This document shows, piece by piece, positions 56,409-64,000 of a stretch of 64,000 nt of DNA (the stretch's first letter is position 1; every line of letters begins with the position of its first letter). The notes below the pieces were generated by a model, which ran no database searches, had not been told where the DNA came from, and saw nothing but the letters and a program-made list of their open reading frames with translations. This DNA is from Prochlorococcus marinus CUG1417 (GTDB lineage Bacteria > Cyanobacteriota > Cyanobacteriia > PCC-6307 > Cyanobiaceae). The DNA lies in the NCBI RefSeq assembly GCF_017695975.1, contig NZ_JAAORN010000001.1:744001-808000 (forward strand), read 5' to 3'. The position numbers were made by a program, and so were the translations under genes.

Positions 56409-56843
56409 ATGTCCTTATTCCGGGGCAAAAATATTTTAAAAAGATTTTTTAAAAGACCAAAAATTAACTGGTCAATCTACGAATTCGAATCATCATTACA
56501 GTTAAATGAATTTGTCGATCAATTATTAGAACCTATTAAAAATTCTCAATCAAGCTATCTTATAAAACTTGGTTTACATGAAGCTCTAGTTAACGCAGTA
56601 AAACATGGAAATAAATTAGATCCTAAAAAGAATATTAGAGTAAGAAGAATAATTACTCCTAATTGGTGTGTTTGGCAAATTCAAGATCAAGGTAATGGAT
56701 TAGAAATAAAAAAAAGAGACTACAAATTACCTAAAAAAATAAGTAGTGTAAATGGTCGTGGCCTATACATTATTAATGAATGTTTTGATGATATTAGATG
56801 GAGTAGTAAAGGTAATAGGCTTCAATTGGCTTTAAAAAGGTGA
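56409..56843 (+). CDS. RsbW-like anti-sigma factor / histidine-kinase-type ATPase
   Basis: 144 residues. HATPase_c N box LHEALVNAVKHGN, G1 box IQDQGNGLE and G2 box VNGRGLYIIN. Short single-domain form typical of SpoIIAB/RsbW kinases that phosphorylate STAS partners; a STAS protein is encoded at 32126. Its 3' end overlaps the convergent gene by 22 bp. Confidence 0.85.
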   Translation: MSLFRGKNILKRFFKRPKINWSIYEFESSLQLNEFVDQLLEPIKNSQSSYLIKLGLHEALVNAVKHGNKLDPKKNIRVRRIITPNWCVWQIQDQGNGLEIKKRDYKLPKKISSVNGRGLYIINECFDDIRWSSKGNRLQLALKR

Positions 56844-57085
56844 TTTTTACTAGGGCAAGGTTGATCTACGTTTATTTCTTTTAACCATTTAACACTTTCT
56901 TCTATATACTCAATAGTTTCCTTGTCGTTGCAAGAAATAATTAAATGGCATAATCCAGCCGAAATTAGTTCTGCAGCTCGTTTATATTTATTTCCTTTAT
57001 CTTTATGCCATTTAGAATGGTCAATCTTTAATTTTTCATTAAGACTTTGAACAAGCTGAATAGTATCTTTATCCCAATAGGTCAT
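56822..57085 (-). CDS. Hypothetical small helical protein (87 residues)
   Basis: A soluble all-helical protein: YWDKDTIQLVQSLNEKLKID, KRAAELISAGLCHLIISCND, EESVKWLKEI. It resembles small cyanobacterial proteins of the DUF6439 kind, which I cannot confirm. It lies 13 bp after the methyltransferase gene. Confidence 0.6.
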   Translation of the reverse strand: MTYWDKDTIQLVQSLNEKLKIDHSKWHKDKGNKYKRAAELISAGLCHLIISCNDKETIEYIEESVKWLKEINVDQPCPSKNHLFKAN

Positions 57086-57098
57086 AGGAGTTTTTTTT

Positions 57099-58154
57099 TT
57101 ACTTTACAGCAGACCAAACTTTGGTCATAAAAAAGGAATTTGATTTTACATCTTTAAACCCAACATCCTCAATTTTAGAATCTATATCCTCATTTATATA
57201 ATCACAATAAAAAGGCTCATGAAATGATTTATAGAAGCTTTCCATTACGGATGTAAAGTCAGGTGAATCACTTATTTGAATTGAATCAGCTAAAACTAAT
57301 ATTCCTCCAGGTTCAAGAACCCTAAAAAATTCATTTAATACTTTAGCTCTAATTGTTCTAGGTAATTCATGAAATAAGTAAACACAAGAAATGCATTGAA
57401 AACTATCATTTTCAAAAGGTAATTTCTCAGCGTTACCTTTTATCAACTCAATTAAATCTCCATCTAAATCTGAAATATATCTACTTGCCTCTTTTAAGTA
57501 TGAATCAGATAAATCAATCCCTGTAATTTTTTCTTTAGGAAATGCTGCTCTTAATTGTTTTAATGTTCTTCCTGATCCTGTAGCCACATCAAGTATTTTT
57601 ATAGAACTTTTTTTTCTATCTCTAAAAATTTCAAGTCCTTCTTTTATTGGCTTAATTATTCTTCTCCTCATTGAGTCTGCACTACCATTGAAAAGTATCT
57701 CAACTTGAAGGTCATAAATGCTAGCTGAAAAATCTGATAAATAACCATCTGTTTGATGATGAAAATTTCTCAAGTAATATTGAGGATAATTATCTTTATC
57801 AATTGATTTTGGAAGATCATCAAAGTTTTGTTTTCTGCGTCTATCCCATGTATTAGGCATATCGAGCCAAATTTTAGGATATTGAGTTAGATATCTAAGC
57901 CATGGTTCGTCAAACAATAATTTTTTTGGATATATATTTTTTTCTGCATCATTCCAATCTTCTTCTCTTAAGATATCCATTGAATTTTGGATTTGTATTA
58001 TAAGATCTCTATCTATATTAAAATTTTCAAGCTTTGAATCGGGAAGAATAAAGTTCATTAATCTTGAACTAATCTGCTTGTGAGCGAAACCTGCAATGCT
58101 TTTACTTTGTTGTAGCGTTTTATATGCAATTTTTGAGATAGATTCCCTAGCCAT
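57099..58154 (-). CDS. Class I SAM-dependent methyltransferase
   Basis: About 351 residues. SAM motif I is KILDVATGSGRTLKQLRAAF near residue 195; motif II SCVYLFHELPRTIRAKVLNE and LEPGGILVLADSIQISDS follow, as in UbiE/MPBQ-type enzymes. An N-terminal 190 residues unique to the cyanobacterial group holds DMPNTWDRRRKQNFDDLP. Substrate unknown. ATG at 58152 is preferred; the longer frame adds a hydrophobic leader. Confidence 0.82.
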   Translation of the reverse strand: MARESISKIAYKTLQQSKSIAGFAHKQISSRLMNFILPDSKLENFNIDRDLIIQIQNSMDILREEDWNDAEKNIYPKKLLFDEPWLRYLTQYPKIWLDMPNTWDRRRKQNFDDLPKSIDKDNYPQYYLRNFHHQTDGYLSDFSASIYDLQVEILFNGSADSMRRRIIKPIKEGLEIFRDRKKSSIKILDVATGSGRTLKQLRAAFPKEKITGIDLSDSYLKEASRYISDLDGDLIELIKGNAEKLPFENDSFQCISCVYLFHELPRTIRAKVLNEFFRVLEPGGILVLADSIQISDSPDFTSVMESFYKSFHEPFYCDYINEDIDSKIEDVGFKDVKSNSFFMTKVWSAVK

Positions 58155-58180
58155 TTTTCGATTTATATATATACATTCCA

Positions 58181-58232
58181 ACAAAAAAAAAATCAATTTG
58201 AGAATATTTTTGTGATATTTCTCAAATTGATT
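58181..58232 (-). terminator. Intrinsic terminator of glnA
   Basis: Two perfect 14-nt arms (AATCAATTTGAGAA and TTCTCAAATTGATT) with a 14-nt loop, followed on the minus strand by an uninterrupted run of T. It lies 26 bp after the glnA stop and before the methyltransferase gene. Confidence 0.85.
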
Positions 58233-58257
58233 AATTTAAACTAATGTTTTCTTTTAT

Positions 58258-59679
58258 TTATGCATCGTAATACATAAAGAATTCATGTGGATGAGGCCTT
58301 TGTCTTAGTTGTTGTACCTCTTCGTATTTTATCTCGATAAAGTTATCAATAAAATCTTCAGTAAATACTCCACCAGCTAATAGATAATCCTTATCTGCTT
58401 TTAGCGCATTAAGTGAGTCATTTAGAGATGAAGGTACTGTATCAATTTTAGCAAGTTCATCAGCTGGGAGTTCAAATAAATCTACATCTACTCCATCACC
58501 GGGATCAATTTGATTTTTAATTCCATCAATACCAGCAAGCATCATTACAGAGAATGCTAAGTAAGGATTTGCTAGTGCGTCCCCTGATCTGAATTCTAAT
58601 CTTTTAGCTTTAGGGCTTGGTCCTGTTAAAGGTATTCTTACCGCAGCTGATCTATTACCCTCAGAATAAACTAAATTTACAGGTGCTTCGAATCCTGGAA
58701 CCAATCGTTTATAACTATTAGTGGTTGGGTTAGTAAATGCTAAGAATGAAGGTGCATGTTTAAGTATGCCTCCGATGTACCATCTTGCTGTTTGAGATAA
58801 ATTTGCATATGATCCTTCACCAAAGAATAGTGGCTGTCCACTCTTCCATAAACTTTGGTGAACATGCATTCCTGTTCCGTTGTCGTTAAAAACAGGTTTG
58901 GGCATAAATGTTGCTGTTTTTCCATATTTTTTGGCAACATTTCTGACAACGTATTTATAAGTCATAACGTTGTCAGCAGCATTTATTAACGAATCAAATT
59001 TCATTCCAAGTTCGTGTTGGCCGGCACCAGCAACTTCATGGTGATGTTTTTCAGTGGGGATCCCTAATTCACCCATAAGAAGAAGCATCTCAGATCTGAT
59101 ATCTTGCGCAGTATCATTTGGAGCTACTGGAAAATATCCTTCTTTATATTGTATTTTGTATCCTAGGTTCCCCCCTTCTTCAATTCTCCCTGTATTCCAT
59201 GGAGCTTCAATAGTATCTACGCTATAAAAACAACCTCCTTCTTTAGAGTCATATCTAACATCATCAAATAAAAAGAATTCTGGTTCTGGTCCAAAAAATG
59301 CAGTATCTGCAATACCAGTCGAGTCTAGATATTTTAATGCCTTTTGAGCTAAAGCTCTTGGACATCTATCATAAGGTTCCCCGCTTCTTGGCTCTTGAAT
59401 AGAGCAAATCATACTTAATGTTTTATGTTTATAAAAAGGATCTATCCAAGCTGTACTCGCATCGGGCACCATTGACATATCAGAGGCATTAATTGCTTTC
59501 CAACCTCTTATAGATGAGCCATCAAATGCCAAACCTTCTGTAAAAGAATCCTCCTCTATCATGTCTGATGTAAGAGTTAAATGTTGCCATTTCCCATGGA
59601 TATCAGTGAATTTTAAATCGATGAGTTCAATTCCTTCGTCTTTAATTTGACTTAAAACATCTTGAGGAGATTTAGACAT
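58258..59679 (-). CDS. glnA: Glutamine synthetase type I
   Basis: 473 residues. Beta-Grasp start then [19 protein letters not shown], catalytic [28 protein letters not shown] and [40 protein letters not shown], and the C-terminal [13 protein letters not shown]. Full-length GSI-beta-type enzyme that assimilates ammonium from urease. Upstream NtcA site and -10 box. Confidence 0.98.
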   Translation of the reverse strand: MSKSPQDVLSQIKDEGIELIDLKFTDIHGKWQHLTLTSDMIEEDSFTEGLAFDGSSIRGWKAINASDMSMVPDASTAWIDPFYKHKTLSMICSIQEPRSGEPYDRCPRALAQKALKYLDSTGIADTAFFGPEPEFFLFDDVRYDSKEGGCFYSVDTIEAPWNTGRIEEGGNLGYKIQYKEGYFPVAPNDTAQDIRSEMLLLMGELGIPTEKHHHEVAGAGQHELGMKFDSLINAADNVMTYKYVVRNVAKKYGKTATFMPKPVFNDNGTGMHVHQSLWKSGQPLFFGEGSYANLSQTARWYIGGILKHAPSFLAFTNPTTNSYKRLVPGFEAPVNLVYSEGNRSAAVRIPLTGPSPKAKRLEFRSGDALANPYLAFSVMMLAGIDGIKNQIDPGDGVDVDLFELPADELAKIDTVPSSLNDSLNALKADKDYLLAGGVFTEDFIDNFIEIKYEEVQQLRQRPHPHEFFMYYDA

Positions 59680-59702
59680 AATTTTGTAATACCTTCTATG
59701 AA

Positions 59703-59709
59703 ATTAATA
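59703..59709 (-). promoter_or_regulatory. Probable -10 box of the glnA promoter
   Basis: TATTAAT on the minus strand lies about 30 bp from the centre of the NtcA site, matching the class II arrangement seen at urtA. Confidence 0.5.
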
Positions 59710-59728
59710 ACTTGATGATTCTTGTTAT

Positions 59729-59742
59729 GTATCAACGGTAAC
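59729..59742. promoter_or_regulatory. NtcA-binding site of glnA
   Basis: GTATCAACGGTAAC fits GTA-N8-AAC, the same form as at urtA. Predicts nitrogen-limitation-induced expression of glutamine synthetase, which is known for cyanobacterial glnA. Confidence 0.7.
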
Positions 59743-59893
59743 TTTTTTTAAGACTTGATGTCTTCTTTTAGTGTTTCATGTCATAAGTTTAATAATTGTT
59801 TACCTAAATATTTAAATTGAATTAATTTCTATAAATAAATATCGCTTATGTGGAGATATTAGATTAATTTATAAAGTAATTGAATATAATGCT

Positions 59894-61078
59894 TTGACAG
59901 AAGCAAAACTTATTTCGGCTTTAAATGAAGAGAATTTATCTCATTTCTCAAAGACTTATGTTCCCTCCAGACTTTTATTAGGTCCTGGTCCTTCAAATGC
60001 ACATCCAGAAGTCTTAAGCGCTCTTTCTTTGAATCCTATTGGTCACTTAGATGAAGCATATATTTCATTGATGTCTGATGTCCAACAACTTCTAAGATAT
60101 ACCTGGCAATGTAATAATCGTCTGACTCTTCCAATGAGTGGTACTGGAAGTGCAGCTATGGAAGCATCAATTGCAAATTTTATAGAGGAAGGAGAAAAAA
60201 TTCTTATCGCTAAAAAAGGATATTTTGGAGACAGACTTGTTGATATGGCAACAAGATACAAAGCAGATGTATCTGTTATTGAAAAACCTTGGGGTGAATC
60301 CTTTTCTTATGAAGAAATCAAGTATGAAATAGAAACAAAAAAACCAGCAATCTTTGCTATTGTTCATGCTGAAACATCAAGTGGTGTTTTACAACCTCTT
60401 GATGGTATTGGAGATGTATGTAGAAAAAATAACTGCTTGTTTTTAGTTGATGCAGTTACTTCTCTTGGAGCTCTAGAACTATTGATTGACGAATGGAAGA
60501 TTGATTTAGCATACAGTTGTAGTCAAAAGGGATTAAGTTGTCCTCCAGGGTTAAGCCCTTTTACGATGAATAAAAGAGCTGAAGAAAAACTAAGTTCAAG
60601 AAAAACAAAAGTACCTAACTGGTATTTAGATTTATCTCTATTAAATAAATATTGGGGTTCTGATCGTGTTTACCATCATACTGCTCCTGTGAACATGAAT
60701 TTTGCTATTCGAGAAGGATTACGATTAATTGCAAATGAAGGCTTAGAGAATGTTTGGTATAGGCATAATACTAATGCAAAGAAACTCTGGAAAGGTTTAG
60801 AAACTCTAGGAATGGAATTACATGTATCAGAGGATTATCGATTGCCAACTCTTACAACAGTTAAGATCCCGCCTGCAGTTGATGGAGATGGTTTTAGAAA
60901 TCATCTTTTAAGAAACTTCGGAATAGAAATAGGAAATGGACTTGGAGAATTGTCTGGTAAGGTTTGGCGCATAGGATTAATGGGCTTTAACTCAAGTGAG
61001 GAGAATGTAGACAGATTATTAAACCTATTTGATACAGAGTTAAAAAAATATTCTATTTTTGAGTCCTCAACTTTTTAA
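59894..61078 (+). CDS. Class V aminotransferase, serine/alanine-glyoxylate type
   Basis: 394 residues. LLLGPGPSNAHPEVLSAL, GTGSAAMEASIANF, VHAETSSGVLQPLDGI and the PLP lysine in CSQKGLSCPPGLSPFTM. Converts glyoxylate to glycine in photorespiration. TTG start, as the upstream ATG is out of frame. The 3' end overlaps convergent tadA by 26 bp. Confidence 0.9.
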   Translation: MTEAKLISALNEENLSHFSKTYVPSRLLLGPGPSNAHPEVLSALSLNPIGHLDEAYISLMSDVQQLLRYTWQCNNRLTLPMSGTGSAAMEASIANFIEEGEKILIAKKGYFGDRLVDMATRYKADVSVIEKPWGESFSYEEIKYEIETKKPAIFAIVHAETSSGVLQPLDGIGDVCRKNNCLFLVDAVTSLGALELLIDEWKIDLAYSCSQKGLSCPPGLSPFTMNKRAEEKLSSRKTKVPNWYLDLSLLNKYWGSDRVYHHTAPVNMNFAIREGLRLIANEGLENVWYRHNTNAKKLWKGLETLGMELHVSEDYRLPTLTTVKIPPAVDGDGFRNHLLRNFGIEIGNGLGELSGKVWRIGLMGFNSSEENVDRLLNLFDTELKKYSIFESSTF

Positions 61079-61568
61079 ACCATAATTGTAAAATTTTACT
61101 GCATTTCTCTTCTAAAATACCTCCTACGATTTCCATTTTGTGATGAGAACTTTTATGCTTTGATAAGTCAATTGAGCCCCCTAATCCACCTCTTTTCTTA
61201 TCGTAAGCACCAAAAACAACTTTACCCATTCTTGCTTGAATAAGTGCCGATGCACACATGGTACATGGTTCTAAATTTGTGATGATAATACATTCATTAA
61301 ATCTCCAATCATTTTTTATTAGAGATGCCTGCCTTAGAGCCATAATTTCAGCATGACCTAATGGATCATTATTTATATTTCTCTTGTTTACCCCTCTTCC
61401 AATACATCTTCCTCTCTCATCTAATATTATTGAACAGATAGGTAACTCTACTTTTCCAATTTCTTCTGATCTTCTTAAAATAGACTTCATCCATCTTGAA
61501 TATTTTAAAATATTTATATCTTTCTGTTCACTATAATTACTATTTACATTTTCAAAAATATACCTCAT
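61053..61568 (-). CDS. tadA: tRNA-specific adenosine deaminase
   Basis: 171 residues. Zinc-site motifs GHAEIMALRQA (His-Ala-Glu) and LEPCTMCASALIQARMGKVV (Pro-Cys-x2-Cys). Converts A34 to inosine in tRNA-Arg(ACG). The tail VFGAYDKKRGGLGGSIDLSK is typical. Confidence 0.95.
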   Translation of the reverse strand: MRYIFENVNSNYSEQKDINILKYSRWMKSILRRSEEIGKVELPICSIILDERGRCIGRGVNKRNINNDPLGHAEIMALRQASLIKNDWRFNECIIITNLEPCTMCASALIQARMGKVVFGAYDKKRGGLGGSIDLSKHKSSHHKMEIVGGILEEKCSKILQLWFKKLRTQK

Positions 61569-61608
61569 TTACCAATATTGAGAATAAACTTATTAATAGA
61601 TATCTTAT

Positions 61609-62997
61609 ATGATGACTGAAGATTTAATTAATAAAAAAGATATATACTTCCCTTCTTATTTAGGGACTAACGATAACTTAATTACTCTCTTAAATAAAAC
61701 AACTCAAATTCTTTGTGACTGGTTCTCTAAAGCCGATAAATATGGTCCGTTACCATTTGATGAGAATTTCAAGTGCTTAATGCCTCATGAGGATGGTAAC
61801 TCTACAGAAGATTTGTTTTCTGATATTCAATCCCTTCTAAATAATTCTTTTAATCCTGTTCATCCCGGCTCTTTAGCTCATCTGGATCCCCCACCTTTGA
61901 TTTTTTCTATTTTAGGCGATTTAATTGCTGCTGGTTTAAATAATAATCTTCTTGCTTACGAGTTGTCTCCAAGTATTACTTTGCTTGAGGAATCATTATG
62001 CAAATGGTTTGCAATGAAAATAGGGTTTAATGACTCTTCAGGAGGCATAGCAGCAAGCGGAGGTACTTTAAGTAATTTAAATGCACTTATAGCTGCTAGA
62101 CATAATTCTGGATTAGGTTCAGATCCGAATTCTGTATTACTTGTTAGTGAAGATGCTCATTCCTCCTTTATTAAATGTATAAGAATAATGGGTCTTGATG
62201 AAGCAAATCTCATCAGGATTAAAACTGATAAAAACGGCAGTATTGATATACATAATCTTAGAAAAACTATAGAAAAATGTTTTATTGATAATAAAAAAAT
62301 ATTCGCAATTGTTGCCACTCTAGGCACAACTGTAAGAGGAGCAATTGATCCTATTAAAGACATAAGTGAAATATGCAAAGAAAGAAATATATGGCTTCAT
62401 ATCGATGGCTCCATTGGAGGCATTTTTGCAATAACTTCTATTCCAATTGAAGGTTTAAATAATATTAATCAGGCTAATTCAATAACTATAAATCCTCAAA
62501 AAATAATTGGCATAACAAAGACATCATCTTTGTTATTGGTTTCAGAAATGAGAACTTTAGAAAATACATTTTCTACCGGACTTCCTTACATATCATCGAA
62601 AGAAGACATCATAAATAGAGGTGAAATAGGCATACAAGGATCTAGACCTGCTGAGGTGATCAAACTATGGCTTGGGTTACGTTTTTTAGGTTTAAATGGG
62701 ATAGAAACTATTTTAAAATCATCAATTAATAGAAAAGATTTTTTTATAAAAAATATTAGTAAGCATAAATTTGATATTTATTCAGGTCCTCTTCATATCG
62801 TTTCATTCTTACCAAAGAAACTTGAGCCAAAAGACTCTGATGCATGGACTCAAACTAAAGTTAATGAACTTATTAACAAAAATTTTATGCTTTCTAGACC
62901 AAAATTTAAAGGTAAATATTTTTTAAGGGTTGTCATGGGAAATTACAATACAAAAGAATCTCATATAGAAGAACTTTTGAGACTTTTACATGCTTAA
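61609..62997 (+). CDS. PLP-dependent group II decarboxylase
   Basis: 462 residues. NPVHPGSLAHLDPPPLIFSI, GGIAASGGTLSNLNALIAAR, VATLGTTVRGAIDPIKDISE, HIDGSIGGIFAI and the PLP-lysine candidate in INPQKIIGITKTSS. The usual NPHKW/DPHKW is altered to NPQK-I, and the DAAWGG-like motif to DGSIGG. Substrate could be glutamate, diaminobutyrate or aromatic amino acids. The reaction is unassigned. Confidence 0.82.
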   Translation: MMTEDLINKKDIYFPSYLGTNDNLITLLNKTTQILCDWFSKADKYGPLPFDENFKCLMPHEDGNSTEDLFSDIQSLLNNSFNPVHPGSLAHLDPPPLIFSILGDLIAAGLNNNLLAYELSPSITLLEESLCKWFAMKIGFNDSSGGIAASGGTLSNLNALIAARHNSGLGSDPNSVLLVSEDAHSSFIKCIRIMGLDEANLIRIKTDKNGSIDIHNLRKTIEKCFIDNKKIFAIVATLGTTVRGAIDPIKDISEICKERNIWLHIDGSIGGIFAITSIPIEGLNNINQANSITINPQKIIGITKTSSLLLVSEMRTLENTFSTGLPYISSKEDIINRGEIGIQGSRPAEVIKLWLGLRFLGLNGIETILKSSINRKDFFIKNISKHKFDIYSGPLHIVSFLPKKLEPKDSDAWTQTKVNELINKNFMLSRPKFKGKYFLRVVMGNYNTKESHIEELLRLLHA

Positions 62998-63000
62998 CTT

Positions 63001-63138
63001 ATGAATATTGGTAGACCAAAAATTATTGCAATAGTAACAGGGTTTATATCCATAGCTATTTGTATTGCTTATTTGCTCTTAATAACTATTTTTGATTTCA
63101 GAACTTATCTAAATGATCAATTGTCTAACATTACATAG
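63001..63138 (+). CDS. Single-span membrane peptide (45 residues)
   Basis: ATG at 63001, 3 bp after the decarboxylase stop. MNIGRPKIIAIVTGFISIAI then CIAYLLLITIFDFRTYLNDQ. N-terminal basic segment, one long membrane helix and a polar end. It looks like a conserved cyanobacterial small protein. It overlaps the convergent GTPase gene by 8 bp. Confidence 0.65.
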   Translation: MNIGRPKIIAIVTGFISIAICIAYLLLITIFDFRTYLNDQLSNIT

Positions 63139-64000
63139 TAAATGGAGGCAAACTTTTATTTGATTTAAAATACTTTTTCATTTCAATTTTTGAAATAGCT
63201 TCTTTAACGAAGTTTTTTAAAATGTCCTCCCTCTTACTTATTCTATAGATCTTATCTACTACTTCTTGAATTCCTCCATCTCCCCAATCTTGCCCATTTT
63301 TAAAATACTCAATCAAACTTAGTCCTACTATTCTTATTAACCAGCCTGCTGTAACAGATTGTATGGATTTAGATACTATTATTTTAGTCAAGCTTGTAGC
63401 TAAAACAGGAGAAAGAATGGCGAGACCCCCTTTTAGTATCCCTTGTTTGGCCAATGCGCTTAGCAATGATTTTGCTAAATCTTTTGCATCTTTTTTTGTA
63501 AGCTTTATTTCATATATTTTTGATAATTCCAAAATCATTTGAAGGTTTACAGACGTAGTAGTAAGGAAATCAACGGCTGGTAGTGGATTAACTAGTATTA
63601 CTCCTCCTGTTATCCACATATATTTATTAATCACTTTATTTGACATTAAATATCTTTGTTCTTGCAGGAAATTTTTACTTTTAATACCTAATTTATTTGA
63701 GCGAAAAAGAATATTATCCGCCAATAACTCTTCACCATTATTATCGAGCGTTTCAATTATTTCTCTAAATAAACTTCCTACCTCTGGAACTAAATTTAAA
63801 GCATCTGATTTTATATAGGAAGGTTGTTGAGGTACTGCAATTGTTTGAACTACTGAAATTTTATTTTTTCTAGCGGAAGTTATAGAAATTATATTTTCTT
63901 TGATGAGGTTATTTTCATTTCTAGACCTCAAATCACATTTATTTAGAACTATTATTATTTTTTTCTTTATTTTCAATAATTCTTTAATTAAATAGTTTTC
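63131..64000 (-). CDS. GTP-binding protein with DUF697-like domain (3' part only)
   Basis: The frame is open to the right edge (ENYLIKELLKIKKKIIIVLN...), so the 5' part is missing. KIIIVLNKCDLRS holds the G4 motif NKCD of Era/YcjF-type GTPases. The C-terminal 150 residues have hydrophobic helices (YMWITGGVILVNPLPAVDFL and LAKQGILKGGLAILSPVLAT) typical of membrane-linked DUF697. Function unknown. P-loop lies outside the window. Confidence 0.75.
   Translation of the reverse strand, partial: ENYLIKELLKIKKKIIIVLNKCDLRSRNENNLIKENIISITSARKNKISVVQTIAVPQQPSYIKSDALNLVPEVGSLFREIIETLDNNGEELLADNILFRSNKLGIKSKNFLQEQRYLMSNKVINKYMWITGGVILVNPLPAVDFLTTTSVNLQMILELSKIYEIKLTKKDAKDLAKSLLSALAKQGILKGGLAILSPVLATSLTKIIVSKSIQSVTAGWLIRIVGLSLIEYFKNGQDWGDGGIQEVVDKIYRISKREDILKNFVKEAISKIEMKKYFKSNKSLPPFTM

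Noticed and set aside
1-64000. CRISPR array, insertion sequence, integrase or prophage
   Set aside because: No regular direct repeats with spacers, no transposase or integrase domain and no terminal inverted repeats were seen.

Overview
The window looks like a piece of chromosome from a small-genome, very AT-rich marine picocyanobacterium, most likely a high-light-adapted Prochlorococcus. The evidence is compact AT-rich coding with short intergenic gaps, cyanobacterial genes (Psb28, GUN4, PAM68-like, DUF1830, DUF1816, DUF3082, DUF3288), NtcA-type promoters, a urea gene cluster and a glucosylglycerate pathway. The genus is inferred from gene content and protein style, not from a database match. 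No rRNA, CRISPR array, insertion sequence or prophage is visible.

Layout. 1-5.5 kb: the start of nth runs off the left edge, followed by an iron region (FutC-like ABC ATPase, ferritin, Crp-family regulator, zinc-ribbon membrane peptide) with three Fur-box-like sites. Next is a three-gene unit of Rieske oxygenase, a 33-residue membrane peptide and an orphan ABC ATPase. 5.6-9.6 kb: a loosely packed stretch of small unknown proteins, including a ribbon-helix-helix-like protein flanked by repeated AAGTGYTG motifs. 9.6-19.9 kb: urea uptake (urtABCDE) and urease (ureEFG divergent from ureDABC), with an NtcA site before urtA and an attenuator-like hairpin after it. 19.9-24.7 kb: glucosylglycerate synthesis (GpgS, GpgP) and recycling (a sucrose-phosphorylase-like enzyme and a D-glycerate 3-kinase).

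24.7-46.3 kb: mostly housekeeping genes: uppP, tRNA-Pro(GGG), msrA, an ABC exporter, trpD, carA, a STAS protein with a probable non-AUG start, mrnC, rlmB, gatA, dnaE, rpsO, ruvA and dnaG, then umuDC with a LexA-like box and a HEATH-motif protein. 46.4-64 kb: rlmH, rsmA, ispE, pdhB, secDF, a PerM-like permease, psb28, mnmH, gun4, an RsbW-like kinase, a methyltransferase, glnA with an NtcA site and a strong terminator, a glyoxylate aminotransferase, tadA, a PLP decarboxylase and the 3' part of a GTPase gene that runs off the right edge.

How it fits together: urea enters through UrtABCDE, urease releases ammonium and GlnA assimilates it. The urtA and glnA upstream sites share the same GTA-N8-AAC form at similar distances from a -10 box. 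The glucosylglycerate genes next to urease would supply a nitrogen-free charged osmolyte, a sensible neighbour for nitrogen-scavenging genes. I report fourteen proteins of fewer than 60 residues, most with a membrane segment; some are coupled to or packed tightly against known genes.
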